From: Campylobacteraceae bacterium
GTDB taxonomy: Bacteria; Campylobacterota; Campylobacteria; Campylobacterales; Sulfurospirillaceae
Direction of reading: 5' to 3'
Assembly (NCBI GenBank): GCA_019162915.1
Contig: JAFLKZ010000027.1
Span: 1-32,278 of the forward strand
Length of the DNA: 32,278 nt
The position numbers were made by a program, and so were the translations under genes. The first letter of the stretch is position 1. Every line of letters starts with the position of its first letter. The notes beneath the pieces were generated by a model that was not told the DNA's origin, did no database searches, and saw nothing but the letters and a program-made list of their open reading frames with translations. Positions 1-9,225 of this stretch are shown here, one piece after another.

Positions 1-2
1 AA

Positions 3-59
3 AAGATGGCACTTGTCGATGTTGGTGAATTTATTAGTTCTTGGGCAAATGTAGAGTAG
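3..59 (+). CDS. C-terminal end of upstream gene, probably guanylate kinase (partial)
   Basis: Open frame ...KMALVDVGEFISSWANVE* ends at TAG 57-59. Identity is inferred from the conserved gmk-tatA-argS order in Campylobacter/Helicobacter, not from the short sequence alone. Confidence 0.45.
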   Translation, partial: KMALVDVGEFISSWANVE

Positions 60-89
60 ACATCTTGTTTTTAGTTTATAAAAAAATGC

Positions 90-95
90 TATAAT
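90..95 (+). promoter_or_regulatory. Putative sigma70 -10 box (TATAAT) upstream of tatA
   Basis: TATAAT about 40 bp upstream of the tatA ATG in AT-rich context. Confidence 0.5.
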
Positions 96-137
96 TCGCG
101 CACAAAATTTTAAGTACAGGTTACATAAGGAGAAAAA

Positions 138-398
138 ATGGGTTCATTTAGTATTGGTCATTGGTTAGTTATTTTAGCTGTAGTTGTTTTGCTTTTTGGT
201 GCTAAGAAAATACCAGAGTTGGCTAAAGGTGTTGGTCAAGGCATCAAAGATTTTAAAAAAGCAATTAAAGAAGATAAAGAAAATGAAGCTGCAGCTGCAG
301 CAAGCGTAGACAAAGTAGAAGCTAAACAAGAGAATGTAGTGACGCCTACAACGACGACGTCAACAACGCCTCCCGTAGATGAAAAAAAAGCAGTATAA
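138..398 (+). CDS. tatA: Sec-independent protein translocase subunit TatA/E
   Basis: [44 protein letters not shown] helix, FG hinge and amphipathic helix of TatA; AGGAG-like RBS. Confidence 0.93.
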   Translation: MGSFSIGHWLVILAVVVLLFGAKKIPELAKGVGQGIKDFKKAIKEDKENEAAAAASVDKVEAKQENVVTPTTTTSTTPPVDEKKAV

Positions 399-407
399 GG
401 TAGCATA

Positions 408-1994
408 TTGAAAAAATCGGTTATTCGTTCTATCCAAGAGAGTTTGCAAAGAGAGTTTATTTTAGAAAAACCAGCTAATCTCTCTTTTGGTCATTATGCT
501 ACGCCTATCGCTTTTTCTTTAGCAAAAGAACTCAAAAAATCACCCATAGCGATAGCTGAGGAGCTTTGTGAAAAGTTTTTGCAAAGTGATATTTTTCAAG
601 AAGTAACGCCGATTAAAGGCTATATCAACTTTAAACTCAGTGAATCTTTTCTAGACAAATACGCTTCATGGGCGATTGCCAATGAAAATACATTTGGCAT
701 AGAAGAGCGAAATGAATCAATTCTTCTTGAATATGTCAGTGCAAACCCAACGGGTCCATTGCATATCGGACATGCCAGAGGTGCTGTGGTAGGTGATGCT
801 TTATGCAAAATTGGAACACATTTAGGCTATAAAATAGACAGTGAATATTATATTAATGATGCTGGCAACCAAGTTGACCTTTTAGGGCTTTCTTTGTTTC
901 TCTCAGGTCGTGAGCAGATTTTAGGAATAAGTGTAGAGTGGCCTGCAGAGTTTTACCGTGGTGAATACATTGTTGACTTGGCACAAGTTGCTAAAGAAGA
1001 ATTAGGCTTAGGTATATTTGAAAACGAAGAGAGTATCGCAACTTTATCTCTTTGGGGTAAAGATAAGATGCTAGAACTTATCAAATCAAATCTTGCCGAT
1101 GTTGGTATCGTATTCGATAATTTCGTGAGTGAAAAAGCGCTTTACAATAAATGGGATGAGAGTTTCGAGAAACTTCAAAAAAATAATAAAACCTATAAAG
1201 AGGGTGATAAAATTTGGATTCGCTCTACTGAACTAGGCGATGAAAAAGATAGAGTTGTTGTGCGAGATGATGGAAGACCAACGTATTTAGCTGGTGATAT
1301 TATCTATCATGATTACAAGTTTCAAAGAGGCTATGACCATTATATCAATATCTGGGGGGCAGATCACCATGGGTATATTGCTCGCGTAAAAGCGGCAATA
1401 AACTTCTTAGGTTATGATGAAAAAAAACTTGAAGTTATTTTAGCTCAGATGGTTTCTTTGCTCAAAGGCGGTGAACCTTATAAAATGAGTAAGCGCGCTG
1501 GTAATTTTATTTTGATGAGTGATGTGGTAAAAGAGGTTGGAAGCGATGCGTTGCGTTTTGTCTTTTTGAGTAAAAAATCTGACACCCATTTAGAATTTGA
1601 TGTGGATGTTTTTAAACAAGAAGATAGCAATAATCCAATTTTTTATATTAATTATGCGCATGCTCGAATAAATCAAATTTTTGCCAAAGCAAATAAAAGT
1701 GTTGAAGATGTTTTACATGTAAAGCTTGAAAACCTCAGTGAAGATGCTCAAAATCTTCTCTTTAGTGCACTTTTACTGCCTGAAGTTTTAGATGATGCTT
1801 TTCATTCAAGACAAGTTCAAAAAGTAACAGAGTATCTTAAAAATCTCTCTGCTTCATTACACAAGTTTTATAATGAAAATCGTGTTGTTGGAAGTGAGGA
1901 TGAAGAAAAATTCCTTAAACTTTTTGCAATGGTTGGCGTAAGTATTCGAGTAGGACTTAAACTCATAGGCATTAGCGCAAAAGAAAAAATGTAA
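408..1994 (+). CDS. argS: Arginyl-tRNA synthetase
   Basis: ANPTGPLHIGHARGAVVGD (HIGH motif) and YKMSKRAGN (KMSK-like) class I aaRS motifs; 528 aa; non-ATG start (TTG). Confidence 0.96.
   Translation: MKKSVIRSIQESLQREFILEKPANLSFGHYATPIAFSLAKELKKSPIAIAEELCEKFLQSDIFQEVTPIKGYINFKLSESFLDKYASWAIANENTFGIEERNESILLEYVSANPTGPLHIGHARGAVVGDALCKIGTHLGYKIDSEYYINDAGNQVDLLGLSLFLSGREQILGISVEWPAEFYRGEYIVDLAQVAKEELGLGIFENEESIATLSLWGKDKMLELIKSNLADVGIVFDNFVSEKALYNKWDESFEKLQKNNKTYKEGDKIWIRSTELGDEKDRVVVRDDGRPTYLAGDIIYHDYKFQRGYDHYINIWGADHHGYIARVKAAINFLGYDEKKLEVILAQMVSLLKGGEPYKMSKRAGNFILMSDVVKEVGSDALRFVFLSKKSDTHLEFDVDVFKQEDSNNPIFYINYAHARINQIFAKANKSVEDVLHVKLENLSEDAQNLLFSALLLPEVLDDAFHSRQVQKVTEYLKNLSASLHKFYNENRVVGSEDEEKFLKLFAMVGVSIRVGLKLIGISAKEKM
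1712..1723. repeat. TTTACATGTAAA palindrome (exact), in argS
   Basis: Exact 12-mer read as L-H-V-K. Confidence 0.9.
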
Positions 1995-2002
1995 GGCTTC
2001 TT

Positions 2003-2839
2003 TTGCGTCAAGCCAATCTTCTCCTTAAACTTTTCTCTTTTTTAATTAAAAACCCTAAAGCTTTCTTACTTATTTTTGTGCTTGGAGCACTCTTTTATAG
2101 CTATGAAGTTTTTGTGGCTAGAGATAAAATGGTCTACATGGGCATCCCAGTAGCAAAAGAATTTTCTTTAAATTTGACGACAAGAATTTTAAGAAATGAA
2201 GCTTATATGGTGGGCTACTCAGATATCCGAGGTAATCCACTTTGGGTTGCCTATAAACTTAAACACGTTCCATATCATGCCCCACATCTCAAAAGACCAG
2301 ATAATTTTAGTATGGATATCAGAAACTTGACGTTTATCAAATCGAGTGATTATACGAACAGTGGATACGATAGAGGACACATGGCGCCTAATCATGCGAT
2401 ATCTGTGCTATATGGTAAAGCGGCGCAAGAAGAGACATTTTTAATGACGAATATCACACCTCAAAAAGCAAATCTGAATCAAAAAATATGGCAAAAACTA
2501 GAAGAAATGGAATTAAATAAATTTACAGAAGAATTTAAAGAAGTGTGGGTTTACACGGGGCCTATCTTTAATAAAGAGACACAAAGACTTAAAAGCTCTT
2601 TTTTTGTAGAGATTCCAGATGCTTTTTATAAAATTTTCATAGGTATTAAAGAAGATAAAAGCGTGCGAGCACTTTCTTTTATTATGCCTCAAACGGTAAA
2701 ACCTCATGATAGAATTGAAAAGTATATGGTTAGTATTAATGAAATTGAAAAGCAAAGCGGATTTGATTTTTTACATGAACTTGAGGACACAATGGAGGAA
2801 AAAATAGAGTCTGAAGTAGAAAGAGAGCTTTGGTTTTAA
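2003..2839 (+). CDS. DNA/RNA non-specific endonuclease (NUC1 family) with N-terminal membrane anchor
   Basis: DRGHMAPNHA active-site motif plus TNITPQKANLNQKIWQKLE; hydrophobic N-terminal segment LLIFVLGALFYSYEVFV; TTG start. Confidence 0.9.
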   Translation: MRQANLLLKLFSFLIKNPKAFLLIFVLGALFYSYEVFVARDKMVYMGIPVAKEFSLNLTTRILRNEAYMVGYSDIRGNPLWVAYKLKHVPYHAPHLKRPDNFSMDIRNLTFIKSSDYTNSGYDRGHMAPNHAISVLYGKAAQEETFLMTNITPQKANLNQKIWQKLEEMELNKFTEEFKEVWVYTGPIFNKETQRLKSSFFVEIPDAFYKIFIGIKEDKSVRALSFIMPQTVKPHDRIEKYMVSINEIEKQSGFDFLHELEDTMEEKIESEVERELWF

Positions 2840-3240
2840 ACTTTACACTCTTTGCATGTGCCATTCATTACGATAAAACTGTTACTTATGGTAAAGCCAC
2901 TGTTTAAAGTTATGGTTTCCATTAAAGAATGAGTTTCTACAAAAAAATCTTCAACTTTAGCACAATTTTTACATAAAAGATGAATATGAGGAATTTTTCT
3001 AATTTCATATTGCTGTTTTTGGTTAGGGAGTTTTACTTCTTCAAGGATATGAAACGAGATAAGATCATTAATATTACGATAAAGTGTGGCTTTAGACATG
3101 GAGGGATATTTTTTAAAAACAGTATCATAAATTGCGTCTATATCGATATGTCCGTAAGTATCAATACAATCTAATATTGCCAACCTTTGATGTGTTGACT
3201 TTAAATTATTGGCTTTAAGAACATCTTTAAATCTTTCCAT
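2836..3240 (-). CDS. Fur-family transcriptional regulator (PerR-like)
   Basis: NNLKSTHQRLAILDCI winged helix, MSKATLYRNI recognition helix, HIHLLCKNC...CKEC metal site. Confidence 0.88.
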   Translation of the reverse strand: MERFKDVLKANNLKSTHQRLAILDCIDTYGHIDIDAIYDTVFKKYPSMSKATLYRNINDLISFHILEEVKLPNQKQQYEIRKIPHIHLLCKNCAKVEDFFVETHSLMETITLNSGFTISNSFIVMNGTCKECKV

Positions 3241-3254
3241 CGTGTTAAAAATCC

Positions 3255-3266
3255 TTTACATGTAAA
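3255..3266. repeat. TTTACATGTAAA palindrome (exact), just upstream of the fur-like gene
   Basis: Exact 12-mer, intergenic. Confidence 0.9.
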
Positions 3267-3329
3267 ACAAAATTTTATTAAAGAAAAACTTAATAAGACA
3301 TTAATTATCCTATTTAAAAATTACAATTA

Positions 3330-3344
3330 TAGGATAAAATCCTA
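3330..3344. promoter_or_regulatory. Inverted repeat TAGGAT-AAA-ATCCTA, candidate operator
   Basis: Perfect 6-3-6 inverted repeat between the divergent fur-like and cytochrome c peroxidase genes; further half-sites at 3307-3312 and 3347-3351. Confidence 0.5.
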
Positions 3345-3378
3345 AATAGGACTTATTCTTATTTAAGTTATAAACAAC

Positions 3379-3384
3379 TATAAT
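3379..3384 (+). promoter_or_regulatory. Putative -10 box (TATAAT) for cytochrome c peroxidase
   Basis: TATAAT 28 bp upstream of the ATG at 3413. Confidence 0.5.
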
Positions 3385-3412
3385 TTTTCTACATCTTAAA
3401 AAAGGAGTAGAA

Positions 3413-4441
3413 ATGCAAATTTCTAAAGCGTTAAGTCTTTGTGTGTTAAGTGCAACAGTGTTATTTGGGGCTAATAACTTAGTTGATAAAGTGAAACAAA
3501 ATGGTATAAGTGCTATTCCAAATAGTAATTATGAACTTTTAAAAATAATAGATGATCCTAAGGATCCAATCACAGATGCTAAAGTAGAGTTGGGCAAAAA
3601 ACTCTTTTTTGATCCAAGAATGTCACGAAGTTCTCTTATTAGTTGTAACACGTGTCATAATTTAGGACTTGGTGGTGCTGATGGTGTAAGTGCCGCAATC
3701 GGTCATGGATGGACAGTAAATCCTCATCATCTTAATTCTCCAACTGTTTATAACTCTGCATTTTTTAAAGCACAGTTTTGGGATGGTAGAAGTCCACATT
3801 TAGCGGATCAAGCACAAGGTCCTGTACAAGCAGGCCCAGAAATGGCTGCTCCTCCCAAGCTCGTTGAAGAGAGAATTAACTCTATCCCTGAATATGTCGA
3901 AGAGTTTAAAGTTGCTTATGGTGATAGTGTCAAAGTAAATTTTGAAAAAATTACTGCTACGATTGCTATTTTTGAAAAAGTATTAGTAACGCCATCAAAA
4001 TTTGATGATTTTCTCAATGGCAACGACAACGCCCTTTCCAAAGCTGAAAAAGAAGGGTTAGAAGTGTTCCTTGATAAAGGTTGTGCTGCTTGTCATAATG
4101 GTATAGCACTTGGTGGAACCATGCAACCATTTGAAGTTGCGGGAAAATACAAATTTGCAAAAGTAGGTGATTTTAAAGGCGATGCTAATGGTATGGTCAA
4201 AACACCAACACTTAGAAATATTACTGAAACAGCACCATATTTTCACAATGGAGCCATCTGGTCACTTAAAGATGCCATTAAAGAGATGGGAAGTACACAG
4301 TTAGGAATTGCTATTACAGATGCAGAGAGTGCAAAGATGGAAACATTCCTTAAAACACTTAAAGGAAGAAAGCCAGCAATTAGTTATCCACAATTGCCAG
4401 AGAGTACAGCTAAAACGCCAGTACCTGACGCTAAATTATAG
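3413..4441 (+). CDS. Di-haem cytochrome c peroxidase
   Basis: Signal peptide, two CXXCH motifs (SCNTCH, GCAACH), FDPRMSRSSLISCNTCHNLGLGG and FWDGRSPHLADQAQGP typical of MauG/CCP family. Confidence 0.95.
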   Translation: MQISKALSLCVLSATVLFGANNLVDKVKQNGISAIPNSNYELLKIIDDPKDPITDAKVELGKKLFFDPRMSRSSLISCNTCHNLGLGGADGVSAAIGHGWTVNPHHLNSPTVYNSAFFKAQFWDGRSPHLADQAQGPVQAGPEMAAPPKLVEERINSIPEYVEEFKVAYGDSVKVNFEKITATIAIFEKVLVTPSKFDDFLNGNDNALSKAEKEGLEVFLDKGCAACHNGIALGGTMQPFEVAGKYKFAKVGDFKGDANGMVKTPTLRNITETAPYFHNGAIWSLKDAIKEMGSTQLGIAITDAESAKMETFLKTLKGRKPAISYPQLPESTAKTPVPDAKL

Positions 4442-4447
4442 TTTACG

Positions 4448-4477
4448 AAGAGGTGTGGATTTTACTCCACGCCTCTT
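4448..4477. terminator. Hairpin terminator between convergent ccp and nadD-rsfS
   Basis: AAGAGGTGTGGA-TTTTAC-TCCACGCCTCTT: 12-bp stem with one G-U, 6-nt loop. The nadD-rsfS stop codon lies in the loop. Confidence 0.65.
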
Positions 4478-4806
4478 ACTCTTTTCATCTCAAGCTCTCT
4501 TTCTTTTAAAAATAATTCAAGATTATATTTTGCACGGTATTCTGGTGTCATAAGGTGAATTAAGATATCGCCCATGTCTATAACAGTCCAGTTATTGTCG
4601 GCATCTACATTTAAAAAAACTTCTCCAGCACCTTTAAGTTCTGTTTTGAGATGATCCAAAAGTGAAAGACCATGTCTCTCTCCCATGGTAGTAGCGATGA
4701 CAACGCTATTGACAAAGTAATCTTTGTTTCGCATGTCAAATACTTGTATATCTTCTGCTTTTTTTTCACTGAGGGCGAAAACTATTTTTTCATTTCTATT
4801 GTCCAT
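4462..4806 (-). CDS. rsfS: RsfS, possible independent translation from an internal ATG within the nadD-rsfS ORF
   Basis: Internal ACAAGGAATCAAATG (SD AAGGA, 5-nt spacing) gives MDNRNEKIVFALSEKKAED..., the length and start expected for stand-alone RsfS (114 aa). Confidence 0.6.
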   Translation of the reverse strand: MDNRNEKIVFALSEKKAEDIQVFDMRNKDYFVNSVVIATTMGERHGLSLLDHLKTELKGAGEVFLNVDADNNWTVIDMGDILIHLMTPEYRAKYNLELFLKERELEMKRVRGVE

Positions 4807-5343
4807 TTGATTCCTTGTGTAGTACTCTTTGACTTCATTTTGTATCGCTTTTGGGATAAATGTTTCATCCAAAAAGTCTCGAAGCTTTGAAGAACTGATA
4901 TTAACATTAATAGACAAATTTTTCAAGTCTTTTGGTAATTTTGTAGTATCTCTTGATGCAACAACAAATTCTACTAAAGTAGATAGTTCCTCATGATTGT
5001 GCCATTTAACTAAAGATGCGTAGTGGTCGCTACCAATAATGAGGTATATTTTAGAGAGTTCGTATTTATTCATAAGATATTTGACGGTTTCTATCGTAGG
5101 TACAGGTCTTTCTTGGTCACACTCGTAGGAAAAAACTTCTACTTTTTTATAAGGAAGAAAAAGTTTTTCAAGCCATATTTTTCGCATCTGTGGTGGAGCG
5201 CAAAAGGTTTTTTTAAAAGGGCTCAAATAGGTTGGAATAACAAAAAGCTTATCTATATCCAACGTTTCTAAGGCTTTTTCTACAATCATCACATGACCAT
5301 TATGGGGAGGATCAAATGAGCCTCCAAAAATAGCTATTTTCAA
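4462..5343 (-). CDS. nadD: Nicotinate-nucleotide adenylyltransferase fused in frame to ribosomal silencing factor RsfS
   Basis: N-terminal MKIAIFGGSFDPPHNGH (NadD nucleotidyltransferase motif); C-terminal RNEKIVFALSEKKAEDIQVFDMRNKDYFVNSVVIAT...NNWTVIDMGDILIHLMTPEYRAKYNLE (RsfS). Confidence 0.92.
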   Translation of the reverse strand: MKIAIFGGSFDPPHNGHVMIVEKALETLDIDKLFVIPTYLSPFKKTFCAPPQMRKIWLEKLFLPYKKVEVFSYECDQERPVPTIETVKYLMNKYELSKIYLIIGSDHYASLVKWHNHEELSTLVEFVVASRDTTKLPKDLKNLSINVNISSSKLRDFLDETFIPKAIQNEVKEYYTRNQMDNRNEKIVFALSEKKAEDIQVFDMRNKDYFVNSVVIATTMGERHGLSLLDHLKTELKGAGEVFLNVDADNNWTVIDMGDILIHLMTPEYRAKYNLELFLKERELEMKRVRGVE

Positions 5344-5450
5344 CTTTATATCTCCAGATGTCTTTAATCTTTTTTATACATCATTTTTGCTAAAATAGAT
5401 GCGTTTTTATACAAGCAAAAAATTACCTTATTATAACAAAAGGAAAGCAC

Positions 5451-6449
5451 ATGGCACTTAAAATTGCTATAAATGGATTTGGTCGCATTGGAAGATGTGT
5501 TGCGAGAATTATTGATTCAAGAGATGATGTGGAGTTAGTGTGTGTGAATGACACGGCAGATCGTGCCATGACAAAACAATTATTAAAATATGATAGCGTT
5601 CATGGTGTTTTTAGTGGAGTTGTTGAATTACTTGAAGATGACTATATGCAAATGGGAAAAGCTAAAGTAAAAATGTTTTCAACCAGAGATGCCAAAGCAC
5701 TTAATTTTGCTGATTATGGTGTTGATGTTGTCCTTGAATGTACAGGTTCACTCCTTACTCAAAAAGAGACACAAGTATTTATCGATAATGGCATTAAAAA
5801 AGTTATTCTCTCTGCTCCTGCAAAAGACGATACTCCGACATTTGTGATTGGTGTAAATGAAGACAAATATGCTGGTCAAGCGATTGTCTCCAACGCAAGT
5901 TGTACCACAAACTGTTTAGGCCCAGTGGCTAAAATTTTAGATGACGCATTTGGTATTGACAAGGGATTGATGACGACTATTCACTCTTATACGAATGACC
6001 AAAGTATTTTGGATGTTAAACACAGTAAAGATTTACGTCGTGCACGTGCGGCAGCTATCAATATGATTCCTACAACAACAGGTGCTGCAAAAGCCATTGG
6101 TTTGGTTATGCCTCATCTTAAAGGTAGATTGCATGGTCAAAGTGTACGCGTTCCTACGCCTAACGTTTCAATGGTTGACCTAAACGTAGTTGTTAAAAAA
6201 GCGACAACAAAAGAAGAGATCAATGCACTTTTAACGAAACACGCGCAAGGTGCATTAAAAGGTATTTTAGAAGTTGATGTTGAACAAAGAGTTTCACAAG
6301 ATTTCGTGACAACTTCGTTTAGTTCGACAGTGGCTCTTGACCTCACACAAGTTATTGGTGGCGATATGGTAAAGATAATGGCATGGTATGATAACGAATG
6401 GGGATACTCAACACGTTTGATAGACATGGCTTTACATGTAAGCAAATAA
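5451..6449 (+). CDS. gap: Glyceraldehyde-3-phosphate dehydrogenase
   Basis: KIAINGFGRIGR, catalytic SNASCTTNCLGP, WYDNEWGYSTRLIDMALH. Confidence 0.97.
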   Translation: MALKIAINGFGRIGRCVARIIDSRDDVELVCVNDTADRAMTKQLLKYDSVHGVFSGVVELLEDDYMQMGKAKVKMFSTRDAKALNFADYGVDVVLECTGSLLTQKETQVFIDNGIKKVILSAPAKDDTPTFVIGVNEDKYAGQAIVSNASCTTNCLGPVAKILDDAFGIDKGLMTTIHSYTNDQSILDVKHSKDLRRARAAAINMIPTTTGAAKAIGLVMPHLKGRLHGQSVRVPTPNVSMVDLNVVVKKATTKEEINALLTKHAQGALKGILEVDVEQRVSQDFVTTSFSSTVALDLTQVIGGDMVKIMAWYDNEWGYSTRLIDMALHVSK

Positions 6450-6461
6450 AAGGACTAAAAG

Positions 6462-7667
6462 ATGATTAGATCAGTTCGAGATTTAGACATAACCGATAAA
6501 AAAGTTTTTATACGATGTGATTTTAATGTTCCTTTGGATGAATTTAATAATATAACAGATGATAGGCGCATACGATCAGCTATTCAAACAATTCGATATT
6601 GTCTTGATCATAACTGTGCGATTATCCTTGCAAGCCACTTGGGTCGTCCAAAAGGTTCTATTGATGAAAAATATTCTCTTGCACCTGTACAAATGAGGCT
6701 GAAAAGACTACTAGATAAAGAAGTTATGTTAGCACTCGACGTGGTGGGTAAAGACGCGCAAGAAAAAGCAGAAAATCTTCAAAATGGAGAGATTTTACTC
6801 TTAGAAAATTTACGTTTTTGTAAAGGCGAAACAACCAATGATGAAGAGTTTGCCAAAGTTTTAGCGGATATGGCAGAAGTATATATCAATGATGCTTTTG
6901 GTGTGTGTCATAGAGCGCATGCTTCTGTTGAGGCTATTACAAGATTTTTTAATGAAAAAAGCTCTGCGGCTGGATTTTTACTCCAAAAAGAAGTTCAGTT
7001 TTCAAAAAATCTTCTTCGCAGACCGACACGACCTTTTGTAGCCGTTGTGGGAGGAAGCAAAGTAAGTGGTAAGCTTCAAGCACTTGTCAATCTTTTACCA
7101 AGAGTCGATAAATTACTGATTGGTGGCGGTATGGCATTTACGTTCCTTAAAGCACAAGGACTTGATATCGGTAATTCTTTGGTCGAAGATGATTTGTTGG
7201 ATGAAGCCAATCGCGTGATGGAAGAAGCAAAAAAGCAAGGGGTTAAAATCTATCTACCGGTGGATGTTGTAGCTGCACAAACTTGCTCTCAAGATGCAAC
7301 CATTAAATTTGTAACGGTTCAAGAAATTCCTAAAGGTTGGATGGGACTAGACATTGGACCTGCAACTTCAAGATTGTTTAGAGAAGCACTTGCGGATGCA
7401 CAAACCATTCTATGGAATGGCCCAATGGGTGTTTTTGAGATAGAAAAGTTTTCAAAAGGTAGCTTCAAAATGTCACATGTCATCGCAGAAGCGCATGCAA
7501 CAACCGTTGTTGGTGGTGGCGATACGGCAGATGTAGTCGCACGTGCGGGTGATGCTGATGAGATGACTTTTATCTCCACGGGTGGTGGTGCTAGTTTGGA
7601 ATTAATAGAAGGCAAAGAACTTCCAGGGGTTAAACCACTCACAAATAATGAAAATGAAAACGAGTAA
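6462..7667 (+). CDS. pgk: Phosphoglycerate kinase
   Basis: [50 protein letters not shown]. Confidence 0.97.
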   Translation: MIRSVRDLDITDKKVFIRCDFNVPLDEFNNITDDRRIRSAIQTIRYCLDHNCAIILASHLGRPKGSIDEKYSLAPVQMRLKRLLDKEVMLALDVVGKDAQEKAENLQNGEILLLENLRFCKGETTNDEEFAKVLADMAEVYINDAFGVCHRAHASVEAITRFFNEKSSAAGFLLQKEVQFSKNLLRRPTRPFVAVVGGSKVSGKLQALVNLLPRVDKLLIGGGMAFTFLKAQGLDIGNSLVEDDLLDEANRVMEEAKKQGVKIYLPVDVVAAQTCSQDATIKFVTVQEIPKGWMGLDIGPATSRLFREALADAQTILWNGPMGVFEIEKFSKGSFKMSHVIAEAHATTVVGGGDTADVVARAGDADEMTFISTGGGASLELIEGKELPGVKPLTNNENENE

Positions 7668-7669
7668 AA

Positions 7670-8386
7670 ATGATTATTGCCTCAAACTTTAAAACCAATT
7701 ATACCAGAGCAAAAACAGATGATTTTGTCATTGCTATACAAGATTTTATGCGCACTACAAGAAGTAAACAGCAGGTGCGTATTTATGCTCCTGCAACGGC
7801 ATTAGATCTTTTTGATGAAATTCCTTCTTTACATGTAGGGGCTCAAAATTTTTATCCTACACAAAATGGTTCTTACACGGGCGAAATTGGTTTTGAGCAA
7901 CTTGAAGAGTTTGCTATCGATACGGTTTTAATCGGACATAGTGAAAGGCGTCATATCTTGAAAGAATCACAGGATTTAATCGCTCAAAAATTTAATTTTG
8001 CACAAGCCAAAAATGTTGAAATTATATATTGCGTGGGTGAACCTAAAGAGATACGAGCTCTTGGTATTGATGCGGTGATGGCTTATATTTGGGAACAGTT
8101 TGAGGGAATTGATATCAATTATGAAAGGCTTGTGATTGCGTATGAACCAGTCTGGGCAATTGGCACGGGACTTACTGCGAGTGATGATGATATCAAAGAA
8201 GTATTAGGAAGACTTGATGAAAAACTCTCCGCTCCTTTATTGTATGGCGGAAGTGTGAAAGTAGATAATATTAAAGAGATTTTGAGCATTGACAAATGTA
8301 GTGGTGTGTTAGTAGGCACGGCAAGCTGGAGTGTAGAAGCTTTTTCATCTATGATACAAGCAGCCGATAATTTAGAAAAACAATAG
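7670..8386 (+). CDS. tpiA: Triosephosphate isomerase
   Basis: IASNFKTNYT, IGHSERRHIL, AYEPVWAIGTGLTAS, LLYGGSV, GVLVGTAS. Confidence 0.96.
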   Translation: MIIASNFKTNYTRAKTDDFVIAIQDFMRTTRSKQQVRIYAPATALDLFDEIPSLHVGAQNFYPTQNGSYTGEIGFEQLEEFAIDTVLIGHSERRHILKESQDLIAQKFNFAQAKNVEIIYCVGEPKEIRALGIDAVMAYIWEQFEGIDINYERLVIAYEPVWAIGTGLTASDDDIKEVLGRLDEKLSAPLLYGGSVKVDNIKEILSIDKCSGVLVGTASWSVEAFSSMIQAADNLEKQ

Positions 8387-9220
<834 letters not shown>

Positions 9221-9225
9221 AAGCG

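Noticed and set aside
285-310. GCAGCTGCAGCAAGC short repeat in tatA
   Set aside because: Explained by an Ala-rich linker (EAAAAAS); too short to be a meaningful repeat.
620-808. Antisense ORF (62 aa) within argS
   Set aside because: Fully inside a strongly supported coding gene, no RBS or recognisable domain; shadow ORF. The same applies to 2513-2755, 4058-4246, 12155-12433, 13511-13825, 14518-14877 and similar.
7475-7480. ACATGT core inside pgk
   Set aside because: Flanks (GTCACATGTCAT) do not match TTTACATGTAAA; not counted. Same for ACATGT at 20521-20526.
6137-7642. Antisense ORFs in gap and pgk (102 and 107 aa)
   Set aside because: Codon-bias shadow ORFs opposite highly conserved glycolytic genes; no homology pattern.
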